Shown here: positions 8,609 through 17,751 of the stretch, in pieces | How positions within the stretch are numbered: the first letter of the stretch is position 1 | Layout of the letters: each line of letters opens with the position of its first letter | NCBI GenBank assembly: GCA_024690665.1 | Contig: JAILOU010000043.1 | Location: 1-64,000 of the forward strand | Source: Eubacterium sp. | GTDB lineage: Bacteria; Bacillota; Clostridia; Lachnospirales; Lachnospiraceae | Length of the DNA: 64,000 nt | Direction of reading: 5' to 3' | The notes under the pieces: model-generated | The model's input: the letters and a program-made list of their open reading frames with translations, nothing else | The model's database searches: none | Told to the model about the DNA's origin: nothing | Program-made: the position numbers and the translations under genes

Positions 8609-9400
8609 TTAGTAAATAATCTTCTTTGGACACTTCTTAGCACAAAGGCCGCATCCTTTACAAAGATCCTGATCGATGTAAGCAATGTTGTCAACAACAT
8701 GTACTGCGTCGAAGTGACAGGATTTTTCGCATAATTTACATCCGATACATCCAACTTCACAAGACTGCATAACATCTTTGCCCTTATCTTTTGAACTACA
8801 GTGCACTCTGTATTTCGCCTTATAAGGAACCAGTTCAATCAGATTCTGTGGGCAGGCTGTAATACACTTCTTACAAGCCTTACACTCATCCTTATCTACG
8901 ACAGCAACTCCATTTACAATATGAATTGCGTCAAATGGACATACATCCACACATTCGCCATAACCAAGGCAGCCATAGTCACATTTTTTAGGACCGCCGC
9001 CCGGTACGAATTTCATCATATCACAGCTTTCAACGCCGAAATAATTATAATTAACTTTTGCCTTATCACAGTCACCGGCACATTTAACAAATGCAACCAT
9101 CTTGTCTCCTGTTTCAGCTTCGATTCCCATAATTTCGCCAATCTGTGCAGCGACAGGGTCTCCACCAACCGGACAAGCAGTGATCTCAGCTTCACCTTTT
9201 GCAATGGCTGCAGCAAGTCCGGAACAACCGGCATATCCACAACCACCACAGTTGTTACCAGGAAGAACGTCTAATACGGCCTCTTCCTTAGGATCCACTT
9301 CTACTTTAAACTTTTCACTGGAAAATCCAAGGAAAAATCCAATGACAATACCTACTACAGCAACAATGACAGCGGCAATAATAACAGCAGTAATACTCAT
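8609..9400 (-). CDS. rnfB: Rnf electron transport complex subunit RnfB
   Basis: RnfB is the ferredoxin-interacting iron-sulfur subunit of the Rnf ferredoxin:NAD+ oxidoreductase, which pumps Na+ or H+. The 263-residue protein has an N-terminal membrane anchor (residues 3-27), the four-cysteine motif NNCGGCGYAGC near residue 50, and four further ferredoxin-type cysteine clusters toward the C-terminus (for example CKACKKCITACP and CKGCGLCAKKCP). It is the last gene of rnfCDGEAB and ends at a shared terminator. Confidence 0.96.
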   Translation of the reverse strand: MSITAVIIAAVIVAVVGIVIGFFLGFSSEKFKVEVDPKEEAVLDVLPGNNCGGCGYAGCSGLAAAIAKGEAEITACPVGGDPVAAQIGEIMGIEAETGDKMVAFVKCAGDCDKAKVNYNYFGVESCDMMKFVPGGGPKKCDYGCLGYGECVDVCPFDAIHIVNGVAVVDKDECKACKKCITACPQNLIELVPYKAKYRVHCSSKDKGKDVMQSCEVGCIGCKLCEKSCHFDAVHVVDNIAYIDQDLCKGCGLCAKKCPKKIIY

Positions 9401-9412
9401 ATTCCAGTCCTC

Positions 9413-9988
9413 CTATACTACGCCTGACCATCCAAAGAATGCAATTGCCATAAGACCTGATGTGATCAATACAATGGCAGAGCCTTTGAACGGAGTAGGA
9501 ACATCATTGTACTCAATTTTTTCACGAATACCGGCTAAGATTACAATTGCAATCATAAAGCCGATCGCGGTTGCAAAACCACTAATTACACTTACGCCGA
9601 TTCCATAATCCTTCTGAACATTTGTCAGCGCAATACCAAGTACTGCACAGTTTGTTGTAATCAAAGGAAGGAATACACCCAGCGAGTTATATAATGGTGG
9701 CATCTGTTTTCTTAAGAACATTTCCACGAACTGCACCAAAGCTGCAATTACAAGGATAAATACAATTGTTCTAAGATATACAAGATCAAATGTCTGTAAA
9801 ATAAACTTATCGATAATACTTGTTACCAATGAAGCGATTGTAATAACGAAGATTACGGCTCCGCCCATACCGGATGCAGTTTCAATCTTTTTTGAAACAC
9901 CGATGAATGGACAAAGGCCAAGGAACTGGCTAAGTACAACGTTATTGACAATTGCAGCACTGATGGCTAATAAAATGACGTCTTTCAT
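9413..9988 (-). CDS. rnfA: Rnf complex membrane subunit RnfA
   Basis: The 191-residue, six-helix membrane protein has the typical start MKDVILLAISAAIVNNVVLSQ and the GLCPFIGVSKK loop. Paired with RnfE it forms the inverted-repeat membrane core that, in structures of the complex, holds a [2Fe-2S] cluster between the two subunits (one conserved cysteine each; CPF here and TNCAVLG are visible). It lies 12 bp before rnfB and 15 bp after rnfE. Confidence 0.95.
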   Translation of the reverse strand: MKDVILLAISAAIVNNVVLSQFLGLCPFIGVSKKIETASGMGGAVIFVITIASLVTSIIDKFILQTFDLVYLRTIVFILVIAALVQFVEMFLRKQMPPLYNSLGVFLPLITTNCAVLGIALTNVQKDYGIGVSVISGFATAIGFMIAIVILAGIREKIEYNDVPTPFKGSAIVLITSGLMAIAFFGWSGVV

Positions 9989-10003
9989 CTGTACTCACCC
10001 TCC

Positions 10004-10789
10004 TTACTCGTCTTTTTTCTCAGCTTGATCAGCTGATTCTTCTTTTGTTGTCTCATTATTTGCTTCAAGTTTTTTCGCTTCTGCTTCTTTTTTCTTTTCC
10101 GCAGTAATCTTCTCTGCTTCTCCATTGCCTTCAATAGAACCGGCATTCGATGGCAATGGTTTGCCCTTGCGAGCTGCCATAACCTTAATCTGGTTCATAA
10201 TTGCAACCAAGAAACCTAATACAAGGAATGCTCCAGGTGCCAATACAAAGATTGTAATTGGTGTAAATCCTGCTTTTCCTGTAGCCTCATCGGCAAGTGG
10301 AAGAATCTGAGCGCCAAATAACTGTCCGGCACCTAAGATTTCACGCACAATACCAATACATGTAAGACCGAATGTAAATCCGATTCCCATACCAATACCA
10401 TCAAAGATAGAGATAATCGGACCGTTCTTAGAAGCAAATGATTCTGCTCTACCAAGAATAATACAGTTTACAACGATCAATGGAATGTAAATTCCAAGTG
10501 ATGCGTAAAGAGAAGGTACAAAACCTTGTAATAAGAACTGTACAACGGTTACCAGTGTTGCAACGACTACGATATAAGCCGGTACACGCACTCTGTTTGG
10601 AATGATGTTACGAAGCAGGGAAATAATCAGGTTCGCAAACACCAATACAACGGTTGTAGAAAGTCCCATACCAAGTCCGTTAATTGCGGATGTTGTTACC
10701 GCAAGCGTCGGACACATACCAAGCATTAATACGAAGGTAGGGTTCTCGGTAATAATACCATTTTTCAAACGTTCTAAATACTTATTCAT
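10004..10789 (-). CDS. rnfE: Rnf complex membrane subunit RnfE
   Basis: The membrane part (about residues 1-200) shows NPTFVLMLGMCPTLAVT and VVNCIILGRAESFA, the counterparts of the RnfA motifs. The protein is 261 residues and longer than many RnfE proteins because of a charged, lysine/glutamate-rich tail of about 50 residues (EAEKITAEKKKEAEAKK), probably cytoplasmic and disordered. Its start overlaps the end of rnfG by 8 bp, indicating translational coupling. Confidence 0.95.
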   Translation of the reverse strand: MNKYLERLKNGIITENPTFVLMLGMCPTLAVTTSAINGLGMGLSTTVVLVFANLIISLLRNIIPNRVRVPAYIVVVATLVTVVQFLLQGFVPSLYASLGIYIPLIVVNCIILGRAESFASKNGPIISIFDGIGMGIGFTFGLTCIGIVREILGAGQLFGAQILPLADEATGKAGFTPITIFVLAPGAFLVLGFLVAIMNQIKVMAARKGKPLPSNAGSIEGNGEAEKITAEKKKEAEAKKLEANNETTKEESADQAEKKDE

Positions 10790-11402
10790 TTGTGCTACCT
10801 CCTCCCGCTAATTCTGAATTGAAATATGCAAGACCGGCATCAACGGCATACGTTACCGCTTTTGATGTAATGGTCGCACCGGAGATAGCATTAATCTCGG
10901 AATCTGAAGTAGAACCGGTTTTCGTTACTTCAAACGACTCTACCTGTTTGTTTTCAAACTGAGAATAAAATGATTCTTCTGTTGCTTTCATTCCAAGACC
11001 GGCTGTTTCACTAATGTCAGTAATGGAGTAACCATTTAATGTGCCATCATTTGTAACACCCATAGATAATGTGATGTCTCCGCCATAACCGGCATGAGAA
11101 GTAACAGTAAGAATATATCCAAGCACATTACCATCTGCATCCTGTGCCTCAGCAAGTCCTTCGATATCATCATCAGGATATTCTGAAGCAATTACTTTTG
11201 TTGCAGCGGTAGCATCAAAGTCTTCATCTTCCACAAAGGAATCTGCGTCAGCGAAAACGGCTTTATAAGCTTCCTGCTGGATATTGTAATTTGCCTGTGC
11301 AATAGGCTCTAAAGTAATTTCATGGACGAAACCTAAGAGCAAACCAGCACAGAGCGTAATAATCGTTAAGATCATGGCGTCTTTTACAACTGATTTATTC
11401 AT
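10782..11402 (-). CDS. rnfG: Rnf complex FMN-binding subunit RnfG
   Basis: RnfG carries FMN covalently on a threonine in an SGAT motif; here it is NAISGATITSKAV near residue 175. One N-terminal membrane helix (about residues 10-30) anchors an extracytoplasmic FMN-binding domain, and the length of 206 residues is normal. AAGGAGG lies nine bases before the ATG. The gene overlaps rnfD by 8 bp and rnfE by 8 bp. Confidence 0.95.
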   Translation of the reverse strand: MNKSVVKDAMILTIITLCAGLLLGFVHEITLEPIAQANYNIQQEAYKAVFADADSFVEDEDFDATAATKVIASEYPDDDIEGLAEAQDADGNVLGYILTVTSHAGYGGDITLSMGVTNDGTLNGYSITDISETAGLGMKATEESFYSQFENKQVESFEVTKTGSTSDSEINAISGATITSKAVTYAVDAGLAYFNSELAGGGSTNE

Positions 11403-12351
11403 TAGCCTTCGCCTCCTTTTTCTTTTTTTCTTTTACTACACCAAACGCATTTGGAATGGTAACTCTTTCAATAAGAGGTACTAACATATTTGCGAAGATG
11501 ATGGAATAAGAAACACCTTCTGCAGATGCGCCAAATAAACGGAAGATACCGGTCAGACATCCCAAACAGATACCAAACACAATCTTTCCTCGTGGTGTAA
11601 TCGGTGATGTTACATAATCGGTTGCCATAAAGAATGCACCGAGGATAATACCACCTGAGCAAAGCTCTTCTACGATATAGTTGCCATTAAGTCCATGTCC
11701 ACTGAACAGGATAATGAATACAACAAATGTAATTAAATAGGTTCCAGGAATACGAAGATCAATAACTCCCATTGCAAGCAGGAATATTGCACCAATCAGC
11801 AGGCACAAAATGGATGTCTCACCAATAGTACCGGCATGTGTTCCAAGGAACAGACTCATGGTGTCATAAGAACCACCGTCTTTAATAATTGCAAGTGGTG
11901 TAGCACCTGATACTCCATCATAAGTAAAGCTTGTCATACTTCCGGTAAAGGAAATAAGCAGGAAACATCTTGCTCCAAGTGCAGGGTTCATAAAGTTTTG
12001 TCCCAAACCACCAAAAAGCATCTTAACTACCACAATTGCAAATACACCACCAATTACAGCCTGGTAAACAGGTAATGTTGATGGCAGGTTTAAGGCAAGA
12101 AGTAAACCGGTTACTACTGCACTCAAATCACTAATTGTACTCTTTTTATGTATAATCTTTTCAAACACCCACTCTGAAAGTACACAAGCAACAATTGTTG
12201 CGACAATCAGAAGCAGCGCCCTAGGTCCAAAGTTGAAAATACCAAAAATCGTTGCCGGAAGAAGTGAAATAATCACATACAGCATGATTCGATTGGTAGA
12301 AACTTTGGCACGGACATGCGGTGAAGATGATACATTAAATAAATCACTCAC
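11395..12351 (-). CDS. rnfD: Rnf complex membrane subunit RnfD
   Basis: RnfD is a multi-helix membrane subunit with covalently bound FMN, probably at the threonine in GVSGATPLA near residue 165. I chose the GTG at 12351 as the start: it yields M-SDLFNVSSSPHVRAK, the usual N-terminus, and has AGAGGTGG six bases upstream. A TTG at 12375 would extend it by eight residues without a ribosome-binding site. The result is 318 residues. It follows rnfC by 24 bp. Confidence 0.94.
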   Translation of the reverse strand: MSDLFNVSSSPHVRAKVSTNRIMLYVIISLLPATIFGIFNFGPRALLLIVATIVACVLSEWVFEKIIHKKSTISDLSAVVTGLLLALNLPSTLPVYQAVIGGVFAIVVVKMLFGGLGQNFMNPALGARCFLLISFTGSMTSFTYDGVSGATPLAIIKDGGSYDTMSLFLGTHAGTIGETSILCLLIGAIFLLAMGVIDLRIPGTYLITFVVFIILFSGHGLNGNYIVEELCSGGIILGAFFMATDYVTSPITPRGKIVFGICLGCLTGIFRLFGASAEGVSYSIIFANMLVPLIERVTIPNAFGVVKEKKKKEAKANE

Positions 12352-12375
12352 GCTAATCCACCTCTTTCTATCCAA

Positions 12376-13695
12376 TTATTTCTTTCTTTTGTTCGCGATT
12401 ACTGTCTTTTTCATGGATTTAATTGATTGAGCAAGACTTCTTCTTGCCGGGCAGACATAGCTACAGCTACCGCATTCAATACATTCCAATCCATTCCAGT
12501 GTTCAAACATATCCTCAACATGATTTTCGGCAAAATCAGCAAGCCTTGATGGAACAAGCTGTTCCGGACAGACTTCCACGCATCTTGCGCAGTTGATACA
12601 TGCTGTTGTTTCGTATTCTGCAACTTCATCTTTTGTGAAGCATAAAAGTGCAGATGTTGTCTTTGTTGTCGGAATATCAAGACCAAATAATGAAAATCCC
12701 ATCATCGGACCACCTGAAATAATCTTTTCAGGCTGTGTCTTGAATCCGCCGGCAGCATCAACAAGTTCTCTGTAATTTGTTCCAATACAGATATTGTAGT
12801 TTGCCGGGTTAACAACAGCATTTCCTGTAATCGTAACAATACGATGCATAAGAGGACGTCCGAGTTTTACTGCACGATAAATGGATACAATTGTATCAAC
12901 ATTGTCTACGATACAGCCGGCATCTGCAGGAAGCATCTTCGAATTGATTGCTCTACCTGTGGTAGCGTAAATAAGCTGACGCTCACCACCCTGCGGATAT
13001 TTCGTCATCAGTGGCATCACCGATAATCTTGGTTCATCTTTTACAAGCTCTTGTAATTTCGCAATACAATCAGGCTTGTTATCTTCGACACCAAAAATAC
13101 CTTTTGCATTATCAAATAAGCGAAGAATAATCTTCATACCTTCAATTAACTTTTCAGGTTCTTCAAGCATTCTTCTGTAATCGGAAGTCAGATATGGTTC
13201 GCATTCTGCACAGTTTGCAATCACATATTCAATCTTGTTAGGCTCCTTAGGAGATAACTTGACATGTGTTGGGAAACCTGCGCCTCCCATACCTACAACT
13301 CCTGCTTCTTTGATTTTTCCAATAATGTCTTCTTTGCTTAATGAATCAAGGTCATTTGTCTCCTTGAATTCAACAGCATTAAACTGACCATCATTTTCGA
13401 TGATAATGGAATTCACCATATCTCCAACTACTACTCGACGTGGCTCAATTGCTTTTACCTTACCGGAAGCAGATGCATAGATTGGTGCAGATACAAATCC
13501 GCCAGCTTCAGCAATCTTTTGACCAACTAAAACTTCATCGCCAACTGCAACAATAGGTGTTGCCGGCGCGCCAATATGCTGAGATAATGGATATACCATA
13601 TCACCAGTGGGCAAATAATCAGTTATCGGCTGATCCTTAGATAACTCTTTGCCATCATAAGGATGTGTACCGCCTTTAAAAGTACCTAAGCCCAT
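12376..13695 (-). CDS. rnfC: Rnf complex subunit RnfC
   Basis: RnfC is the peripheral NADH-binding flavoprotein/iron-sulfur subunit. The 439-residue protein begins with a TFKGGTHPYDGKELS segment, has the glycine-rich NADH/FMN site GVVGMGGAGFPTHVK near residue 130, and two C-terminal [4Fe-4S] motifs, CINCARCVEVCP and CIECGSCSYVCP. It is the first gene of the operon and sits behind a candidate promoter. Confidence 0.96.
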   Translation of the reverse strand: MGLGTFKGGTHPYDGKELSKDQPITDYLPTGDMVYPLSQHIGAPATPIVAVGDEVLVGQKIAEAGGFVSAPIYASASGKVKAIEPRRVVVGDMVNSIIIENDGQFNAVEFKETNDLDSLSKEDIIGKIKEAGVVGMGGAGFPTHVKLSPKEPNKIEYVIANCAECEPYLTSDYRRMLEEPEKLIEGMKIILRLFDNAKGIFGVEDNKPDCIAKLQELVKDEPRLSVMPLMTKYPQGGERQLIYATTGRAINSKMLPADAGCIVDNVDTIVSIYRAVKLGRPLMHRIVTITGNAVVNPANYNICIGTNYRELVDAAGGFKTQPEKIISGGPMMGFSLFGLDIPTTKTTSALLCFTKDEVAEYETTACINCARCVEVCPEQLVPSRLADFAENHVEDMFEHWNGLECIECGSCSYVCPARRSLAQSIKSMKKTVIANKRKK

Positions 13696-13738
13696 AAGTT
13701 TTCCCCGCTTTCTTAATTATTTTTTTACAATCATACAA

Positions 13739-13747
13739 ATTATATCA
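13739..13747 (-). promoter_or_regulatory. candidate extended -10 promoter of the rnf operon
   Basis: On the minus strand TGA followed by TATAAT (13739-13744) lies 44 bp upstream of the rnfC ATG. No good -35 hexamer is seen at 16-18 bp, which fits an extended -10 promoter. Confidence 0.55.
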
Positions 13748-13819
13748 CAATGGTTTATTCAATGTATACCAAATTTGAAAACTTTTTAACAATCTTTTTG
13801 GTTTCTTTTCATCAAATTT

Positions 13820-13830
13820 CATAATATAAT
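13820..13830 (+). promoter_or_regulatory. candidate -10 region of the YprB-like nuclease gene
   Basis: Overlapping CATAAT (13820-13825) and TATAAT (13825-13830) lie 40 bp before the start. TTGGTT at 13798-13803 could be the -35 for the first (16-bp spacer). Confidence 0.4.
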
Positions 13831-13869
13831 AATGATATTAAGAGTAATTTTAGTTCGGAGTGACAAACT

Positions 13870-14958
13870 ATGCGGATTTTTCATACAAAAAAAGTAACAA
13901 ATAAAAAAAACAGCTATTTCGAAAAACATTTTTTTAACAAACCCGTCTTCTATGACATAGAAACAACAGGATTCTCAAGAGACTATCATATGATTTATAT
14001 GATCGGTATCGGGCAGATTGAAGATAATCACATCACTTCTACGCAGCTTTTAGCTGAGCAGGAACAAGATGAACCGGTTATCCTTAGAGAATTCTTTAAG
14101 CGAATTGCCGGCAGCGATCTGTTAATCTCATATAATGGAAAACGATTTGACCTTCCCTTTATTCTGGCAAGAGCAAAAAAGTTTGATATTCCGCTTCCTT
14201 CCACTCTCCCACCGGAACTGGATTTGTATCTGGAAGCAAAACCTATCTTCCGCTTTCTTTCTGTTCCGGATCAAAAACTAAAAACAATGGAGCGTTTTTT
14301 TCATATCAGCAGAGAAGATCAGATGAGCGGAAAAGAATTAATTGAAGTTTTTAAAAATTATCAACAAAAACATGATGAAAAAAGCGAACAGTTATTGCTT
14401 TGCCACAATGCAGAAGACATACTGAATCTTCCTGATTTGATGCAGCTGTTGACTCTAAAAGAAGCTTTTCAAATGGATTATATGCATAATTTTACAAGTT
14501 CCGTTGAAGAATTTAACGGAACAGATGGCAACACCAAAAAGGAACTGTCTTTGGTTTGCCCGCATCATCTCCCTGTTTATGATTCTTATATCTTTTATGG
14601 TGAGAACTATTTCCTGCGAATAGATCAGAATACTATCAGAATGCAAATACCGATTCTAAGCGGTAGATTGCTTTATTTTTTTGATAACTACAAAGATTAT
14701 TATTATTTACCGGCAGAGGATAAAGCTATTCATAAATCAGTTGCCTCTTTTGTTCCTCCCGAAAACAGACAAAAAGCTAAAGCAAATAATTGTTACCAGC
14801 AATATGAAGGTGACTTCCTTCCAAATCCAAAAGGATTAATCACTCCTGCTTTTTACGAGCATTACAAAGGAGATAAAATATATCTTTCATTGCAAGAATC
14901 TAAAGATACCCTCTTAGATCACATGAAGGAATATATAACTTCGATATTAGAGCAATAA
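13870..14958 (+). CDS. ribonuclease H-like 3'-5' exonuclease, YprB family
   Basis: The 362-residue product has the DEDD exonuclease motifs of the RNase_H_2/YprB family: FYDIETTGFS at about residues 37-46 (Exo I), SYNGKRFDLPFI near 88 (Exo II) and LLLCHNAEDILNL near 175 (Exo III). The rest of the protein, after about residue 210, has no recognised domain. The N-terminus is basic and lysine/asparagine-rich. The ATG is preceded by CGGAG. It is a single-gene transcript between the divergent rnf operon and a shared terminator. Its nucleic-acid substrate is not known. Confidence 0.8.
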   Translation: MRIFHTKKVTNKKNSYFEKHFFNKPVFYDIETTGFSRDYHMIYMIGIGQIEDNHITSTQLLAEQEQDEPVILREFFKRIAGSDLLISYNGKRFDLPFILARAKKFDIPLPSTLPPELDLYLEAKPIFRFLSVPDQKLKTMERFFHISREDQMSGKELIEVFKNYQQKHDEKSEQLLLCHNAEDILNLPDLMQLLTLKEAFQMDYMHNFTSSVEEFNGTDGNTKKELSLVCPHHLPVYDSYIFYGENYFLRIDQNTIRMQIPILSGRLLYFFDNYKDYYYLPAEDKAIHKSVASFVPPENRQKAKANNCYQQYEGDFLPNPKGLITPAFYEHYKGDKIYLSLQESKDTLLDHMKEYITSILEQ

Positions 14959-14995
14959 AAAAGAACCGGACTTGTTAGTCCGGTTCAAATTTTTA
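14957..14995. terminator. bidirectional terminator between the nuclease gene and cheR
   Basis: GAACCGGACT (14963-14972) and AGTCCGGTTC (14977-14986) form a perfect 10-bp stem with loop TGTT, flanked by an A-run on the left and a T-run on the right. Confidence 0.92.
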
Positions 14996-15769
14996 CAATT
15001 TTCTAAAGAAGAAGGATTGTTCTCTTGAATAATTAAGCTCTTTGTAATTGATAATCTGTTCGGTACTTCCAATAAATAAAACACCGCCCTGAACCAAAGC
15101 CTTATTATACTTTTTATAAATCTCTTCTTTCGCTTCATCTGTAAAATAAATCAATACATTACGACAAACAATCAAATGCTGTCCTGACATGTAAGGATCT
15201 TTCAGCAGATTATGCTCTTTAAATGTTACCCTGTTCTTAATATCTTCCGAAATCTGGTAAGAATTACCAATCTTCGTAAAATACTTTTCTTTCAGGTCTT
15301 TTGGTACACCCGCAATACTTTTTTCATTATACAATCCGACTTTAGCAGTTGCAATAACCTGCTTATCAATATCGGTTGCAGTAATTCGGATGTTATTAAG
15401 TGGTAAATGTCTTGAAAGCGCCATAACAAGCGAATACGGTTCATCACCTGTAGAACATGCAGCACTCCATATCTTCAAGTTCTTTCCAAATCTCTTAATC
15501 AAATCTGGAATAATATCCTCGTCGAGCAATTTCCACTGCTCAGGATTTCTGTAGAATTCCGATACATTAATGGTAAGGAAATTAACGAATTGTTCAAACT
15601 TCTCCTTATCCTTTTTAATAAGTGCTACATATGCATCGTATTCCTTCACACCATTCTTAGCGATCAAAGTATCGATTCGACGCTTCATCTGTTTCTCCTT
15701 ATAAGCGTTCAAATCAATCTTTGTCATGGAATAAATGTCTTTTTTAAATTTTTCGTAATCGTTTGCCAA
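14993..15769 (-). CDS. cheR: CheR-type chemoreceptor glutamate methyltransferase
   Basis: CheR methylates glutamates on chemoreceptors with SAM during adaptation. The protein has the N-terminal helical CheR_N part (IDLNAYKEKQMKRRI) and the SAM-binding segment SAACSTGDEPYSL near residue 110, then VCRNVLIYF. I chose the TTG at 15769 as the start because AAGGGAG lies eight bases upstream; a GTG at 15787 has no such site. The length becomes 258 residues. It stands alone behind rpsA, away from any other chemotaxis gene in the window. Confidence 0.9.
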   Translation of the reverse strand: MANDYEKFKKDIYSMTKIDLNAYKEKQMKRRIDTLIAKNGVKEYDAYVALIKKDKEKFEQFVNFLTINVSEFYRNPEQWKLLDEDIIPDLIKRFGKNLKIWSAACSTGDEPYSLVMALSRHLPLNNIRITATDIDKQVIATAKVGLYNEKSIAGVPKDLKEKYFTKIGNSYQISEDIKNRVTFKEHNLLKDPYMSGQHLIVCRNVLIYFTDEAKEEIYKKYNKALVQGGVLFIGSTEQIINYKELNYSREQSFFFRKL

Positions 15770-15794
15770 TGAAAGCGCTCCCTTCACATGATTT

Positions 15795-16913
15795 TTACTC
15801 TTCTTCAGATGCCTCAGCTTCTTCTGCCGGAGCTTCAGCTTCTTCCGTCTTATCTTCCTGTGGAATTAAAGCTTTCATGCTCAGAGAAATCTTATGGTCA
15901 GCCTCGTTGAAGTCAACAATCTTTGCTTCGATTTCCTGACCGTTCTTCAGCACGTCAGATGGTTTTTCGATATGTTCATGTGCAATCTGAGAAACATGAA
16001 GCAGCGCATCAACACCAGGTGTTAATTCAACAAAAGCACCAAAGTCAGTCATGCGGGCAACTTTACCTGTTACTACATTACCAACTGCAAACTTCTCAGT
16101 TGCATCATTCCATGGATTTTCATCCGGGAATTTCATACTAAGAGCAATCTTAGTATCTTTGATATCTTTGATATATACACGAACTTCATCTCCGTTGTTG
16201 AAGAGTTTCTTTGGATTGTCAACTCTTCCCCATGACATCTCAGAGATATGAAGAAGACCGTCTGCTCCACCAAGATCAACGAATGCACCAAAGTCTGTTA
16301 CATTCTTAACTGTACCCTGGATTACATCGCCAACCTGAATCTTCTCTAATAATTCTTTTTGAAGTTCAGCTCTCTTAGCAATAATAAGCTGCTTGCGGTC
16401 ACCAATAATTCTGCGACGTCTTGGATTGAATTCGGTAATAACAAATTCAATTTCCTGACCTTCATATTTGGAAAGGTCTTTTTCATAAGTGTTTGAAACA
16501 AGGCTTGCCGGAATAAATACACGAGCGCCTTCAACATCAACACTAAGTCCACCGCTCTTAACTTCATCAACAACCGCCGTAAGCACTTCCTGATTGTTAA
16601 AAGCTTCTTCTAAACGCTGATTTCCTTTTTCAGCAAGAACTCTTCTATAAGATAACAGAATCTGTCCTTCTCCATCATTAACTTTGACAACCTTAACGGT
16701 CATCTCGTCACCTTCTGAAACAACAGTGGTAAGGTCAAGATTCGAATCATTTGTATATTCATTTCTAGGAATAATTCCGTCCGATTTTGCGCCAACGTTT
16801 AATACGATTTCATCTGGTCTTACTTCAAGAACAACGCCTTCGACTACCTCCCCATTTCTTATTGTTTTGTCATAATCTTCAAGCATTTCGTCAAAATTTC
16901 CTGTTTCTGACAT
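15795..16913 (-). CDS. rpsA: S1 RNA-binding domain protein, ribosomal protein S1 homologue
   Basis: The 372-residue protein has four S1 domains at about residues 15-84, 100-170, 185-255 and 270-340; the third and fourth carry the classic TDFGAFVDLGGADGLLHISE type signature. The tail is short and acidic (EEAEAPAEEAEASEEE). It likely helps mRNA binding on the 30S subunit, though Gram-positive S1 homologues are shorter and less essential than the six-domain E. coli protein. The ATG at 16913 is fixed by GAGGAGG, which lies inside the end of ispH; the two genes overlap by 23 bp. Confidence 0.92.
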   Translation of the reverse strand: MSETGNFDEMLEDYDKTIRNGEVVEGVVLEVRPDEIVLNVGAKSDGIIPRNEYTNDSNLDLTTVVSEGDEMTVKVVKVNDGEGQILLSYRRVLAEKGNQRLEEAFNNQEVLTAVVDEVKSGGLSVDVEGARVFIPASLVSNTYEKDLSKYEGQEIEFVITEFNPRRRRIIGDRKQLIIAKRAELQKELLEKIQVGDVIQGTVKNVTDFGAFVDLGGADGLLHISEMSWGRVDNPKKLFNNGDEVRVYIKDIKDTKIALSMKFPDENPWNDATEKFAVGNVVTGKVARMTDFGAFVELTPGVDALLHVSQIAHEHIEKPSDVLKNGQEIEAKIVDFNEADHKISLSMKALIPQEDKTEEAEAPAEEAEASEEE

Positions 16914-17748
16914 TAGTTTGAACCTCCTCAATAATTTTTTTTGGGGTGGAAGCCCCAGCTGTAATACCCACGCTTTTAATGCCTTTGAAAAAAGATCTGT
17001 CTAAATCAGTCGCTGTCTGCACTAAATATGTACAAGGACATTCATCTCTTGATATCTCAAATAATTTTTGAGTATTTGAACTGTTTTTACTTCCAATCAC
17101 CAGCATTGCGTCGACGTTTTTAGCCAATTGCACTGCTTCTGATTGGCGTACCTCAGTAGCATTGCAAATTGTATCTAAAACATTTATATCATAACCTTTT
17201 TCATTTATAATTTCAACTACATTCTGAAATTTATTATGGTTAAAGGTTGTTTGCGCAACAAGTACTGTTTTCCTATTTTTTTCTAAGCCCAATTTCTCAA
17301 ATTCCGAAACTGTCTGAAAAGTCTGAGAATTATCAGGACTACACCATCCTAAAATCCCCTGAACTTCAGGATGATTCGCATCTCCGGCAATCAATACGAA
17401 AAAGCCTTTTCTTTCATATTCTGCAACGATATCATGAATTTTCCGCACAAACGGGCACGTCATATCGACGTACTCAATTCCTCTGTAATTCATAAGTTCA
17501 TAGATTTCTTTTCCGACGCCATGTGATCGAATAACCACAATGCCATCATCTACCATCAACAATTCATCCTTATTATTAAGAACTGTAACGCCTTTCTCGG
17601 CAAAGTGTTGAATCACTTCTTCGTTATGAATGATCGGACCATAGGTATAGATTTTTTGATCTTTTGTATTGACAAGTTCTTCTAAAGAATCAACCGCCCG
17701 TTTTACGCCAAAACAAAATCCGGCACTCTTAGCAACTGTTACGTCCAT
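16891..17748 (-). CDS. ispH: 4-hydroxy-3-methylbut-2-enyl diphosphate reductase IspH
   Basis: IspH performs the last step of the MEP isoprenoid pathway. The three [4Fe-4S] ligands are visible as Cys12 (SAGFCFGVKRA), Cys98 (DMTCPFVRK) and Cys195 (DTICNATEV). GITAGASTP near residue 265 is also typical. The protein is 285 residues. Its last codons overlap the rpsA start and encode the rpsA ribosome-binding site. In some Clostridia ispH and the S1 gene are fused, so this is a close-coupled version. The MEP genes dxr and ispG are at the other end of the window. Confidence 0.97.
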   Translation of the reverse strand: MDVTVAKSAGFCFGVKRAVDSLEELVNTKDQKIYTYGPIIHNEEVIQHFAEKGVTVLNNKDELLMVDDGIVVIRSHGVGKEIYELMNYRGIEYVDMTCPFVRKIHDIVAEYERKGFFVLIAGDANHPEVQGILGWCSPDNSQTFQTVSEFEKLGLEKNRKTVLVAQTTFNHNKFQNVVEIINEKGYDINVLDTICNATEVRQSEAVQLAKNVDAMLVIGSKNSSNTQKLFEISRDECPCTYLVQTATDLDRSFFKGIKSVGITAGASTPKKIIEEVQTNVRNRKF

Positions 17749-17751
17749 TTC

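Noticed and set aside
12351-12375. TTG start eight codons upstream for rnfD
   Set aside because: No ribosome-binding site, and the GTG at 12351 gives the family N-terminus with a good site.
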